From NCBI RefSeq assembly GCF_002968575.1, contig NZ_PVBM01000002.1, forward strand, positions 1-64,000: DNA of 64,000 bases, given 5' to 3'. Origin of the DNA: Neorhizobium huautlense (GTDB lineage: Bacteria > Pseudomonadota > Alphaproteobacteria > Rhizobiales > Rhizobiaceae). The number at the start of each line of letters is the position of its first letter. Positions within the stretch are counted from its first letter, which is position 1. This document shows, piece after piece, positions 8,841-17,493 of this stretch. The notes beneath the pieces are model-generated. The model worked only from the letters and a program-made list of their open reading frames with translations, was not told where the DNA came from and did no database searches. A program made the translations under genes and the position numbers.

Positions 8841-9782
8841 TCAGCGAATCCGCATCCCTGCCTTCTCGTCGAAATGCAGGGGCTTGTCGAATTTCTGCAG
8901 CGGCGCTTCCGGGACTGAGCCCACCGTCACGCCGTATTGCCAATCCGGTGGGCAGATTGCGATATAGCGGGCATAGCCGCCGACCCCGCCGCCGAATTTG
9001 GGATAACCGATCGCCACCAGCGCGCCCGTTTCCGGCACCTTGTCGAGATTGGCCACGCCTTCGGCCTGTGCGAAGCCATTGTGCATCAGCCAGTGCTCGC
9101 CTTCGAGTGTCGGCGTTGTATCCGTATCCAGCGGCTCATGTCCGTGAAACAGGATCTTTCGTTCCAGATGCAGGAACTTCAGTGCGTCGAGGGAAACGCC
9201 GGGGAAGGGACGGGTGGTGGAGAGCGAGGGATCCGGCCACTTCTTGTACCAGCCGGATTGCACGAAGACGACGGAGCCTTCCGGAATGCGCCCGTGCTTT
9301 TCTTCGAAACCCGTGATGTCGGCGACCTGCAGATGATAGCCCGCGTCGGCCTTCACCTTATCTTCGATATTGATGACCACGAGCGGCCGCACCGCATAGG
9401 TCGCAGGGATTTCATCGATAGCAGCATATTCAGGCGCCCAGTGGGCCGGCGGATCGAGTTGCGTACCGAGCTGGTCGGTTGCGAGATTGTAGGTGGAGGC
9501 GTTGAAGCCATGTTTCTCGTAGGTGAAGGTGTCGCCCTTCTTGGCATAACCTTCGAGATCGGCGCCGGCTGCAGCCTGCCCGAAGCTCGGTTTTCCGAAG
9601 CCTGCCCAGACAGGGATGTCTGGTGTGATGGTATGCGTGAGATCGACATATTTGGCGCCTTTCAGCGTCTCGTTGTAGACCTTCCACAGCCCGGGCTCCT
9701 CGGCAAATGCAGTGGTGATCGGGGCAATATAAAGAAGCGCCGCAGCAATCGGCGCAGCCAGACGAACAAATGAGCAAAACAT
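8841..9782 (-). CDS. Exported cyclase-family protein (kynurenine formamidase-like fold)
   Basis: A 313-residue protein with an N-terminal signal peptide (hydrophobic 8-26, cleavage likely after AFA) and then a cyclase/KynB-type domain starting at YVDLTHTITPDIP. The metal-binding motif, normally HxGTHxDxPxH, here reads DQLGTQLDPPAHW, so two of the histidines are replaced and only the last remains. ALVAIGYPKFGGGVGGYARYIA near the end matches longer secreted members of the family. It is therefore a periplasmic variant whose reaction is unknown. It is divergent from the EEP-fold gene. Confidence 0.85.
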   Translation of the reverse strand: MFCSFVRLAAPIAAALLYIAPITTAFAEEPGLWKVYNETLKGAKYVDLTHTITPDIPVWAGFGKPSFGQAAAGADLEGYAKKGDTFTYEKHGFNASTYNLATDQLGTQLDPPAHWAPEYAAIDEIPATYAVRPLVVINIEDKVKADAGYHLQVADITGFEEKHGRIPEGSVVFVQSGWYKKWPDPSLSTTRPFPGVSLDALKFLHLERKILFHGHEPLDTDTTPTLEGEHWLMHNGFAQAEGVANLDKVPETGALVAIGYPKFGGGVGGYARYIAICPPDWQYGVTVGSVPEAPLQKFDKPLHFDEKAGMRIR

Positions 9783-9941
9783 CGCGACTTCCCTCTTTGG
9801 CTTTCGTCATCGTTAGCCGGAACCTGGAATAAGCCGGCACTCTCAATCTCCTGCCGCAACGGAGGAAAAGTCAACTTCGGCCCAGACACGTAAATGCAAC
9901 AGAAACGTGTTACCTTCGCCCGGATACAATGGGAGGGGCAC

Positions 9942-11051
9942 ATGAGATTGGCGGCATTCAACGTTGAAAACCTGTTCGACCGCGCCAAGGCGATGAACCT
10001 CGAAACCTGGGCCGAAGGTAGAAAGGTGCTGGAGCAGTTCGCCGAGCTGGACAAGCTCCTGGGGCAGGTAACATACAGCCCGGCGGACAAGGCGCGGATG
10101 GCGGAGCTGGTTGTCGAACTCGGTATGGAGAAGAGCGACACCGGCCCATTCGTCATTCTCAGGCGCAATAGAGGCAATCTCCTCAAGCGGCCGAGGACCG
10201 GTGGTGTTGTGATCACCGCAAACGGACGGTTCGATTGGGTGGGGTCACTCGAATTGCGTGATGAGCCAGTGGACGAAGAGGCCATGCGAAACACCGCCCG
10301 CGTGATGCACGACATCGAAGCGGATGTTCTGGGCGTTGTCGAGGCCGAAAGCCGACCGGTTCTTTGGGCTTTCAACAACCAGATTCTCCCGGCGATCAAC
10401 GGCAAGCCTTATCGGCAGGCGATGGTCATCGACGGCAACGACGATCGCGGTATCGATGTCGGCATCATGACGCGCGAGAACTACGTCATAGACATGATGC
10501 GCAGCCATGTGGACGACCGCGGTGCGAATGGAGACCCGGTCTTTTCCCGCGATTGCCCGGAATATTACATCACGACCCCGAGGGGAACGAAGCTGGTGGT
10601 TCTGGTCAACCACTTCAAGAGCAAGGGTTTTGGCAGCGCTCAATCCTCCGACGCACGCCGCAAGGCGCAGGCGGCCCGGGTTGCAGAGATCTACGAACAA
10701 TTGCTGTCCGCCGGCTTCGAACACATCGCCGTCATCGGCGATCTGAACGACACGCCGGACAGCGCGCCGCTGGCACCCTTGATGCAGACGTCGCTCAAGG
10801 ACGCCTTCGTTCATCCGCAATTCGACGACGGCGGCCATCCGGGGACCTTCGGGCTCGGCAACGCCGACAACAAGATCGACTATCTTCTACTTTCGCCCAA
10901 ACTCTTTGAGACGGTGGAACGGGGCGGAGTCTTCCGCAAGGGCGCCTGGCCGGGATCAAGGCCGAAGCGCTGGGACACCTATCCGCAGGTCACAAGCCCG
11001 GAGCAAGCGGCATCCGACCATGCCGCCATCTGGGTCGATCTTGATATCTAG
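9942..11051 (+). CDS. Endonuclease/exonuclease/phosphatase (EEP) fold protein
   Basis: A 369-residue metal-dependent phosphodiesterase-fold protein. Signatures are FNVENLFD (5-12), DVLGVVEAESRP with the metal-binding Glu (about 122-133), DRGIDVGIM, VNHFKSKGFG (about 221-230), IGDLNDTPDS (about 263-272) and a final ASDHAAIWVDL. These are the conserved Asn, Glu, His, Asp-x-Asn and Asp-His of the superfamily. The region 30-110, between the first strand and the Glu, is an insertion relative to minimal members. ATG 9942 follows GGGAGGGG; the frame is open upstream to 9894. No signal peptide. Substrate (DNA, lipid or phosphosugar) cannot be decided. Confidence 0.85.
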   Translation: MRLAAFNVENLFDRAKAMNLETWAEGRKVLEQFAELDKLLGQVTYSPADKARMAELVVELGMEKSDTGPFVILRRNRGNLLKRPRTGGVVITANGRFDWVGSLELRDEPVDEEAMRNTARVMHDIEADVLGVVEAESRPVLWAFNNQILPAINGKPYRQAMVIDGNDDRGIDVGIMTRENYVIDMMRSHVDDRGANGDPVFSRDCPEYYITTPRGTKLVVLVNHFKSKGFGSAQSSDARRKAQAARVAEIYEQLLSAGFEHIAVIGDLNDTPDSAPLAPLMQTSLKDAFVHPQFDDGGHPGTFGLGNADNKIDYLLLSPKLFETVERGGVFRKGAWPGSRPKRWDTYPQVTSPEQAASDHAAIWVDLDI

Positions 11052-11056
11052 GGTTT

Positions 11057-12310
11057 TCAGGCCCACTCACCCTTGCGCATGACCGCGACCCTGGCGCCGT
11101 CGGCTCGGATGCCGTCGATATCCACCTGGTTGGAGCCGATCATCCAGTCGATGTGGATGAGGCTGGAATTGCCGCCTTGCGCCTTGATCTGCTCCTGGCT
11201 GAGCGAGGCGCCGTCGAGGAAGCATTTCGAATAGCACTGGCCGAGCGCGATGTGGCAGGAGGCGTTTTCGTCGAACAGGGTGTTGTAGAAAAGCACGCCG
11301 CTTTTGGAGATCGGCGACGAATGCGGCACCAGCGCCACCTCGCCGAGCCGCCTTGCGCCGTCGTCCGTGTCCAGCACCTTGTTCAGTACCTCCTCGCCCT
11401 TTGAAGCCTTGGCCTCGACGATGCGGCCGGCTTCGAATTTCACCTGGATGTTGTCGATCAGCGTCCCCTGGTGTGACAGCGGTTTGGTACTCGAGACATG
11501 GCCCTCGACCTTGAGCGCGTGCGGCGTCGTGAAGACCTCTTCGGTCGGAATGTTCGGATTGCAGGTGATGCCGTTCTTGGCGGTGGAAGCTCCGCCGTGC
11601 CATTCATGGCCGTCGGCAAGGCCGACCGTCAGATCGGTGCCGGGACCGGTGAAGTGGAGGGCCGCGAACCGTTCGCCATTCAGCCAGGTCGAACGCTTCT
11701 TGAGATTGGCGTTGTGTTCCGCCCACGCCGCGATCGGATCGGCCACATCGACGCGCGATGCCGCAAAGATCGCCTCGGCGAGTTTGCCGACGGCGACATC
11801 GTCGGGGACATCCGGGAATACCTGGCGTGCCCAGGAAGGGTTGGGATAGGAAACGATGTTCCAGTTGATGTCGAAGTTGGCGATCTTTTCGAGGGCCGGC
11901 TTGTAGGCCATCGAATTGGCCTTGTTGGCGCGGGCTACCTTGGCGGGGTCCTGAGCCGCGAGCAGCATCGGATTGTCTCCGGAAATCGCAAGCCGCGCCG
12001 CCCCATTCGCATAGGCCCGCGCCATGCCCTCGTAGAGCCAGTCGGAGGCCTTGTCGAAGCTTGCGTCCGGGGCATGCTCGTAGCGGGCAAGCGTCGTCTC
12101 CTCGTCGGAATAGAAGGTGGTGACGAGCCCGGCGCCGGCCTTGTAGGCATGTTTGGTGATCAGGCGTACGAGCGGCAGGGCCGGAAGTGGTGCCGTGATC
12201 ACCAGATCCTGACCCTTTTCGAGCCTGAGCCCCACTTTGACAGCCACTTCCGCAAGCTTTTCGAGTTTCTGAGGATCGACGACGGTCTGAAAATTCGGCA
12301 CGATTGTCAT
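11057..12310 (-). CDS. Aminopeptidase, M29 family
   Basis: A 417-residue metallo-aminopeptidase of the M29 (AmpS/PepS/AmpT) family, cytoplasmic and usually dimeric, that trims N-terminal residues from peptides using two metal ions. Visible signatures include LTVGLADGHEWHGG, CNPNIPTEEVFTTP with one of the metal-binding Glu residues, EVALVPHSSPISKSG and CHIALGQCYSKCF, then a C-terminal HIDWMIGS. Length is standard. It is encoded convergently with the EEP gene, stop to stop within 6 bases. Family assignment is secure; peptide preference is not visible. Confidence 0.93.
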   Translation of the reverse strand: MTIVPNFQTVVDPQKLEKLAEVAVKVGLRLEKGQDLVITAPLPALPLVRLITKHAYKAGAGLVTTFYSDEETTLARYEHAPDASFDKASDWLYEGMARAYANGAARLAISGDNPMLLAAQDPAKVARANKANSMAYKPALEKIANFDINWNIVSYPNPSWARQVFPDVPDDVAVGKLAEAIFAASRVDVADPIAAWAEHNANLKKRSTWLNGERFAALHFTGPGTDLTVGLADGHEWHGGASTAKNGITCNPNIPTEEVFTTPHALKVEGHVSSTKPLSHQGTLIDNIQVKFEAGRIVEAKASKGEEVLNKVLDTDDGARRLGEVALVPHSSPISKSGVLFYNTLFDENASCHIALGQCYSKCFLDGASLSQEQIKAQGGNSSLIHIDWMIGSNQVDIDGIRADGARVAVMRKGEWA

Positions 12311-12417
12311 GGATGGCCCTCTGCTTTCTCTATCCGGTTCCTGAGACTTAAAGAGCTTTGGGGCGAAAATGAAGACGCGAGGCCGAGAAACCGGCTCAGG
12401 CCTTCATCTTGGATCCG

Positions 12418-13320
12418 CTATCCTTGCCGCAGCGCGGCTTCGAGCGCTGCAATGTTATTTGCATGGACGTCCTCGTAAGGCGCGAAATAGATCACCGCGC
12501 CGGAGGCGATCTCCTCGGCGACGAAGGCCCGGAGCGACGGCTCGACTGGTTTGCCGGCGGCGAAAGCGCGCGCCAGCCGCTGAAGATAGGCATGGTTGGC
12601 GCCGATCAGGCGCGGTCCATAGCCGCCGGAGGCGATACGATCCGCATCGCCATGCGCCGGCAGTACTTTTCCGATCGGCCAGTTCCGCATTCGCGCGAGT
12701 TCGGCGATATGGGTCCCGATCTCGGCCGCTTCCGAAATATAGGTGATCGTATCCTCGAGCGTATCGCCGGCAAACAGCAGCTTTTCATCCGGCAGCCAGA
12801 GCACGTTGCCATCGGCGCTGTGGATCGCGAAGTGATGCAGTTCCACATTGCGATGACCGATCGTGAATTCGAGCCGTCCTTCGAAAACCGTTGTCGGCAT
12901 GACGAGTGGCCGGATCGGCGGATTGGCGTTTTCAATCTTGTCGCGGTTCTGCTCGAGTTTCTCCGCGGTCAGCCGAAGCGCGATGATCTCACAATCGGCA
13001 AATACCGCATTTCCGGCAATGTGGTCCTTGTGCCAGTGGCTCAGCACGACGCGGATCCTGGTGACGCCAAGGCCTTGCAGATGATGCCGGATCGCCTGGG
13101 CGTGCTCGATGGATATGTGCGTGTCATAGACCAGCGCCTCATCCCGGTCGATCAGGGCATAGGAGGCAATGCCGAGAGAATAGGCGCCGTCGTCCAACCA
13201 GTTGGCCGCTTGCGCATGGAGCCGCTTGCCCGCGACGCGGCCGTCGTAATAGGCGAAGATGCCTGGATAGGGTTCAAGGATGCGAAGCGTCTCGGTCATT
13301 TCAGGCATGGTGAGCCTCAT
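12418..13320 (-). CDS. MBL-fold metallo-hydrolase
   Basis: A metallo-beta-lactamase-fold hydrolase of 300 residues with the zinc motif SHWHKDH at 94-100, a later LLFAGDTLED carrying the bridging Asp, and VLPAHGD with the final His. No signal peptide. The ATG overlaps the ybaK stop by four bases, so the two form a translationally coupled pair. Substrates in this superfamily range from thioesters to nucleic acids and nothing here decides between them. Confidence 0.88.
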   Translation of the reverse strand: MRLTMPEMTETLRILEPYPGIFAYYDGRVAGKRLHAQAANWLDDGAYSLGIASYALIDRDEALVYDTHISIEHAQAIRHHLQGLGVTRIRVVLSHWHKDHIAGNAVFADCEIIALRLTAEKLEQNRDKIENANPPIRPLVMPTTVFEGRLEFTIGHRNVELHHFAIHSADGNVLWLPDEKLLFAGDTLEDTITYISEAAEIGTHIAELARMRNWPIGKVLPAHGDADRIASGGYGPRLIGANHAYLQRLARAFAAGKPVEPSLRAFVAEEIASGAVIYFAPYEDVHANNIAALEAALRQG

Positions 13321-13790
13321 GCGACCAATGAGGCGGCCACTGCCTTCAGGACATCGCGAGCGGCCTTTGGATCAAGCCTGACCTGCAAGCCGCGCTGCCC
13401 GCCATTGATATACACGTGCGGCTCATCGAGCGCAGCGATTTCGATTGCCGTCGGAACCACCTTCTTCTGACCGAAGGGACTGATGCCCCCGACATGATAG
13501 CCGGTGGCGCGCTCCGCCTCGGCAGGCTTCATCATCGCCGCCGACTTGCCGCCGAAGGCCGCGGCGAGCTTCTTCATCGAAACCTCGCGATCGGACGGCA
13601 CGACGACGCAGACCGGCTTGCCGTCCACCTCCGCCATCAGCGTCTTCAGCACCCGGCAAGGCTCCTCGCCGATCGCCTCCGCCGCCTGCAGGCCGATCCG
13701 GTCCGCGTTCGGGTCGTAGTCATAGGTGACGATCGTGAAGGCGACGCCGGCCTTCTGAAGGGTTTGGGTGGCACGCGTTGTCTTCGACAT
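13317..13790 (-). CDS. ybaK: YbaK/EbsC-type aminoacyl-tRNA deacylase
   Basis: A 157-residue Cys-tRNA(Pro)/Cys-tRNA(Cys) deacylase homologue. The family hydrolyses mischarged tRNA to protect translation. The YbaK fold spans the whole protein: FTIVTYDYDPN, GEEPCRVLKTLM with the conserved Lys, VCVVVPSDREVSMKKLA, and GYHVGGISPFGQKK at about 97-110. It is four codons from the ArsC-like gene upstream (13795) and coupled to the MBL gene downstream, making a three-gene operon. Confidence 0.93.
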   Translation of the reverse strand: MSKTTRATQTLQKAGVAFTIVTYDYDPNADRIGLQAAEAIGEEPCRVLKTLMAEVDGKPVCVVVPSDREVSMKKLAAAFGGKSAAMMKPAEAERATGYHVGGISPFGQKKVVPTAIEIAALDEPHVYINGGQRGLQVRLDPKAARDVLKAVAASLVA

Positions 13791-13794
13791 GGCT

Positions 13795-14148
13795 TCAGTC
13801 CCCGCCGAACGCCTCTTCGTAGATCTCGGGTTTGAAGCCGACGATCAGCTTGCCATCGGCTTCCAGCACCGGACGCTTGATCATCGAAGGCTGAGCAGCC
13901 ATCAAATCGATCACCTTCTGGCGGTCAAGGCCAGCCTTGTCGGCGTCATCGAGCTTCTTGAAGGTGGTTCCCGCCCGGTTCAGCACGATTTCCCAGCCGG
14001 CGCGGCTGGTCCAGGAGTCCAAACGGGAGCGGTCGATACCCGCGGTCTTGTAGTCGTGAAAGTCGTAGGCGACACCTCTGCGGTCGAGCCATTCGCGAGC
14101 TTTCTTCATCGTGTCGCAGTTCTTGATGCCGTAGATCGTGATCGCCAT
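13795..14148 (-). CDS. ArsC-family (Spx/MgsR-like) protein
   Basis: A 117-residue thioredoxin-fold protein of the arsenate reductase-like family. YGIKNCDTMKKAREWLD places a single cysteine at residue 11 in the active-site loop, without a CxxC pair. FHDYKTAGI, MIKRPVLE and VGFKPEIYEE are typical of the housekeeping YffB-type branch rather than of ars operons, and no arsR or arsB lies nearby. I start at ATG 14148, after GGGGTATTC; the open frame continues to 14199. It leads the ybaK / MBL operon. Confidence 0.88.
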   Translation of the reverse strand: MAITIYGIKNCDTMKKAREWLDRRGVAYDFHDYKTAGIDRSRLDSWTSRAGWEIVLNRAGTTFKKLDDADKAGLDRQKVIDLMAAQPSMIKRPVLEADGKLIVGFKPEIYEEAFGGD

Positions 14149-14259
14149 CGAATACCCCATATGCCGTGAGGGATCGATATCAACAGGCACCCTCCTCATG
14201 CAAGTCGTTGATCTGGCTCAATTGGGGCTATGTCCGTCCTGCATGGCTCCCTTGTGTGG

Positions 14260-14274
14260 TTGTGCGTTGCACAA
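14260..14274. promoter_or_regulatory. Perfect palindrome TTGTGC-GTT-GCACAA
   Basis: Two 6-base arms separated by three bases, 49 bases before the start of the small gene at 14323. TTGCAC at 14267 could also serve as a -35 element with CATATT near 14290 as -10, in which case the palindrome overlaps the promoter and may be an operator. The binding protein is unknown. Confidence 0.35.
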
Positions 14275-14322
14275 ACGACGGTCCGACCTCATATTTTAGT
14301 GGAAAGAAAAGGAGAGATTATC

Positions 14323-14484
14323 ATGATCGCACAGAAGAAAAACCGTGGTGCTTTTGGCCGCGCCTTTGCCGTCGTCAGCGCCGCAATTGCAGTTTCGGCT
14401 GCCGTGGAAAACCATCGTCGTCCGAAGAGCGGTGATCTGAACACCCTCGGCATCGACCCCAAGGCTTTTGATCAGCTCGTTTAA
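14323..14484 (+). CDS. Small protein, 53 residues, unknown function
   Basis: ATG 14323 has a strong ribosome site (AAAAGGAGAG). The protein has a basic start ([13 protein letters not shown]), a short Ala/Val-rich helix at about 16-29 that could touch the membrane, then [22 protein letters not shown]. The ending RRPxxxDLxxLGIDPxAF is, from memory, a recurrent pattern in small rhizobial proteins, but no function is known to me. It is followed by a hairpin and is probably a single-gene transcript. Confidence 0.75.
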   Translation: MIAQKKNRGAFGRAFAVVSAAIAVSAAVENHRRPKSGDLNTLGIDPKAFDQLV

Positions 14485-14534
14485 CTGGCTTACGGCGAAA
14501 CAGCCGCGAATGTAACGGCTTTATCCGAAAGTAT

Positions 14535-14562
14535 AGTTTCGCGCGCATTGCGCGCGGAAACT
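14535..14562 (+). terminator. Hairpin after the small gene
   Basis: AGTTTC-GCGCGC, loop ATT, GCGCGC, one bulged G, then GAAACT: a GC-rich 12-bp stem. No T-run follows, so this is either a weak terminator of the small gene or a structure in the leader of the chemotaxis receptor gene that starts 50 bases on. Confidence 0.5.
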
Positions 14563-14612
14563 GTCCGTTAACCATAGCTATCCTATTATCTCCTAATATT
14601 TTGGAGGTTGAG

Positions 14613-16049
14613 GTGAGCGGGCAGGTCCTGAAAATAGCCGAGCGGCCGGATGCGGACGCGCTCGATGCCGAAGTCCTGAAGAATTCCGTCGTAAAGCTGG
14701 CTGGTGAGGCTTCGGCTCTCGGTCTCCACCTCGTCGATATCGCGGGTGCTGTACAGGATACCGCCGCCCAGTCTTCGCAGCATGCAGCGCTTCTGGGGCG
14801 TCTGACGCAATCGGCCCAGTCGATCGCCGAAGCCAATGGCCAGATCGCTCGCTCCCTGCATGAATCCGATGAATTGACCACGAGCGCCCGCCAGGTATTG
14901 GGCGCGCAGGCCGAGCAGCTTTCCGGTTCCGTCACCGCTATCGACCACATGGTCAACGCCTCTCAGGAGATCGGCGCGGAAATCAAACTGTTTTCCTCCG
15001 CGCTGGGTGACGTCGGGCGGCTGGCGGATGCGATCGGCACGATTGCCCGGCAGACGAACCTTCTGGCGCTTAACGCGGCGATCGAAGCGGCGCGCGCAGG
15101 CGATGCGGGCAAGGGTTTTGCGGTGGTTGCGGCGGAGGTTCGGGCGCTGTCGCTGCAGACCTCTCAGACGACCAGTTCCATTCAGGCGACGCTCGACCAG
15201 CTGAACAGCCGCATCGACCGGCTTGTGGCGGCCGGCGAGGGCGCAAGCCGCTCCGCCGAAGGCGTGAAGACGACTGCGATGAAAGTGCAGGGCTCCTTCA
15301 AGGGCGTCGAAGACGTGATGACCCGGATCCTCGACAACGCATCCGCGTTGGCGGGCACCACCGAAACCGTCGACCGGCAATGCGGCGAATTCGCCTCCTC
15401 AATTGCCTCCGCTGCCAGCGCGATCCTGAAATCCAACGATCAGCTTCAGCAGACCTCTGCCCGCGTCGGCGACATGGTGACGATTTCCGAACGGATGATC
15501 CAGGCGACCGCCAACGCCGGCGTAGAGACGCCGGACAGTCCCTACATCCGGCAGGTGATAAAGCTTGCCGCCGACGTCTCGACCGCTTTCGAAGCAGGTG
15601 TCAGATCGGGCCGCATCGACATGGCCTCGCTTTTCGACCGACAATATGCGGCGATCCCCGGCACGGATCCTGTTCAATACATGACCCGCTTTACTGAGTT
15701 CACGGACGCGGTCCTGCCGCCGATCCAGGAAGGCGCGCCGGAAGCCGACGAACGGATCGCCTTCTGTGCCGCTGTGGACGAAAACGGCTATCTGCCGACC
15801 CACAATCGCAAGTTCTCGCAGCGCCCGCGTCCCGGTGATCCCACCTGGAACACGGCGAATTGCCGCAATCGGCGCATCTTCAACGATCGGGTCGGCCTCG
15901 CCGCGGGCCGCAACAAGGAACCATTTCTGCTGCAGACCTACCGCCGCGACATGGGCGGCGGCCAGTTCGTGCTGATGAAGGACATTTCCGCGCCGATCAT
16001 CGTGAACGGCCGTCATTGGGGCGGCCTGCGCCTGGCGATCCGGGTCTAA
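14613..16049 (+). CDS. Soluble methyl-accepting chemotaxis protein with C-terminal sensor domain
   Basis: A 478-residue receptor with no membrane helix. The signalling hairpin tip lies near residues 142-180 ([20 protein letters not shown], then [14 protein letters not shown]), flanked by long helices, so it should bind CheA/CheW. The C-terminal 150 residues carry no coiled coil and include [36 protein letters not shown] and [11 protein letters not shown], a PAS/Cache-like module placed after the signalling domain. I start at GTG 14613 after TTGGAGG; TTG 14601 is in frame. Its stop overlaps that of the convergent VOC gene. No other che gene is near. Confidence 0.9.
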   Translation: MSGQVLKIAERPDADALDAEVLKNSVVKLAGEASALGLHLVDIAGAVQDTAAQSSQHAALLGRLTQSAQSIAEANGQIARSLHESDELTTSARQVLGAQAEQLSGSVTAIDHMVNASQEIGAEIKLFSSALGDVGRLADAIGTIARQTNLLALNAAIEAARAGDAGKGFAVVAAEVRALSLQTSQTTSSIQATLDQLNSRIDRLVAAGEGASRSAEGVKTTAMKVQGSFKGVEDVMTRILDNASALAGTTETVDRQCGEFASSIASAASAILKSNDQLQQTSARVGDMVTISERMIQATANAGVETPDSPYIRQVIKLAADVSTAFEAGVRSGRIDMASLFDRQYAAIPGTDPVQYMTRFTEFTDAVLPPIQEGAPEADERIAFCAAVDENGYLPTHNRKFSQRPRPGDPTWNTANCRNRRIFNDRVGLAAGRNKEPFLLQTYRRDMGGGQFVLMKDISAPIIVNGRHWGGLRLAIRV

Positions 16050-16555
16050 GCCCGCGCTGCCTCCAACGTGGAACTCTCTTCATAGGCTGCATCAAGCCTG
16101 GCGATGTCGATCTTCCTCATCGACAGCATCGCCTCCATGACCCGGTTGGCCCGCATGGCATCGCTGTCGGTCAGCATTTTCGGCAGTCTGGCGTAGTTGA
16201 CCTGCCATGCGAGCCCGAACCGGTCGGTCAACCAGCCGCAGGGCTGTTCCTGCCCGCCTTCGGCGAGCTTTTCATAATATGCGTCGATTTCCTCCTGCGT
16301 CTCGCAATGGATGAGAAAGGACACCGCGCCGTTGAACTTTGCCCACGGCCCGCCGTTGATCGCGGCAAAGCTCTGGCCTTCAAGCTCGAAACCCATGGCC
16401 ATGACCTGGCCCTTCGGTCCCGGTCCGGCATCGCCATAACGAGAAACCTCGGTGATGCGGGAGTTTTCGAACACCGATACATAAAAATTGACGGCTTCTT
16501 CCGCATTGTCTTCGAACCAGAGATGCGGAACGATCTTGTGCTTCTCGATGGCCAT
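16046..16555 (-). CDS. VOC-family protein, PhnB-like
   Basis: A 169-residue protein of the vicinal oxygen chelate superfamily, PhnB / 3-demethylubiquinone-methyltransferase-like branch. It begins [19 protein letters not shown], has [22 protein letters not shown] in the middle and [20 protein letters not shown] towards the end, the usual pattern of these two-module folds. Members often lack a proven reaction. AGAGGAGAG precedes the ATG. A perfect palindrome lies 22 bases upstream of the start. The gene converges on the chemotaxis receptor with overlapping stop codons. Confidence 0.88.
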   Translation of the reverse strand: MAIEKHKIVPHLWFEDNAEEAVNFYVSVFENSRITEVSRYGDAGPGPKGQVMAMGFELEGQSFAAINGGPWAKFNGAVSFLIHCETQEEIDAYYEKLAEGGQEQPCGWLTDRFGLAWQVNYARLPKMLTDSDAMRANRVMEAMLSMRKIDIARLDAAYEESSTLEAARA

Positions 16556-16576
16556 TTTTCTCTCCTCTATCGGGTG

Positions 16577-16591
16577 ACGTTCTTAGAACGT
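16577..16591. promoter_or_regulatory. Perfect palindrome ACGTTCT-T-AGAACGT
   Basis: A 15-base perfect palindrome 22 bases before the VOC gene's ATG and 47 bases after the 2H phosphoesterase stop. Size and position fit the operator of a dimeric repressor controlling the VOC gene. It does not match the alphaproteobacterial LexA pattern of GTTC direct repeats 7 bases apart. Confidence 0.45.
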
Positions 16592-16637
16592 GGCGGAACC
16601 AGCCGATCCGACATCGCTCCGAAAAATATTTATGCCC

Positions 16638-17312
16638 TCAGACCATCAGTCTCAGTTGTTCGAAGCTTGGTGGGTAAGGTACGGCTTTCGGATCGAACGC
16701 CCATCGACCGAGTTCTTCGTGGCGGGTCTGGCCGTGATAGCTATAGACGAGCATGAATTCGCCGGAGATCCACGCGTAGTTGCGCGTGAGAGGCAGGGGT
16801 TCGATATTCCTGCAATCATAAGCGAGCGTTACATGCGGCGTGAGCGCGCTCGCCTGAAAACTCGGAAGATTGTGTTGTGCCAAGGCACGCCCGAGCATCT
16901 TCACGAACTGGCCAACCATGGCATTGCCCTTGGGACGATAAAGGGCAAGATGGCGACTGTTGCCAAACAAGCCGGCACTGTCGAGGGTTATTGGGATCGG
17001 TCGCGCCTGAATGCCGGCCGCGATAGCCCTGGCTCTCTCGATCAACCGTGAAGGAGGTTTGTCGAACCGCCCCATGCAGAGCAGGCTCATATGCAGGAGA
17101 TGTGGCGGATAAGCGTCCCGTCCGCGCTGAACCGCCAGATGAGTTGCGGCATCCTCATGCATCCGCAAGGCCACGGGGTTTGTAGGCCGCAGGACGAACA
17201 TCAGGCTGCTTTCCGGTCGGGCAGGGACAACTGGCATCGACGGCCATCCGTCGCTGCCGAACAGCGGCAACTGGTCGGTCGCAACTTTCCGATTCGTCCC
17301 CCTGTGTCCCAT
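16638..17312 (-). CDS. 2H phosphoesterase (RNA 2',3'-cyclic phosphodiesterase / ThpR-like)
   Basis: A 224-residue protein with the two HxT/S motifs of the 2H superfamily: HMS at 74-76 and HVT at 160-162, the latter in TPHVTLAY. The family opens 2',3'-cyclic phosphates or joins 2'-5' RNA ends. An N-terminal extension of about 35 residues precedes the fold. The start ATG 17312 has CGGAG ten bases upstream. It is divergent from ogt, separated by 181 bases. The RNA substrate is unknown. Confidence 0.85.
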   Translation of the reverse strand: MGHRGTNRKVATDQLPLFGSDGWPSMPVVPARPESSLMFVLRPTNPVALRMHEDAATHLAVQRGRDAYPPHLLHMSLLCMGRFDKPPSRLIERARAIAAGIQARPIPITLDSAGLFGNSRHLALYRPKGNAMVGQFVKMLGRALAQHNLPSFQASALTPHVTLAYDCRNIEPLPLTRNYAWISGEFMLVYSYHGQTRHEELGRWAFDPKAVPYPPSFEQLRLMV

Positions 17313-17493
17313 CTCCGTGCTCCGATTTGAGTTGGAAGCAGATTAAAGGGATCGATGCCTGTAGTAAAGAACAAAAGAAGAACATTTGCGTCGGCGAGGT
17401 TTTCGTGAGGATAGTCCCCTTCGAAGCAAGAAACGGGTTGAATCTCTTTGCGCGAAGGACGATTTTGGAGGATCGACATGTGGAGGTCTGCCC

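Noticed and set aside
16586-16599. Possible LexA box (GAAC repeats)
   Set aside because: The spacing between the two GAAC units is six bases, not the seven of the alphaproteobacterial LexA site.
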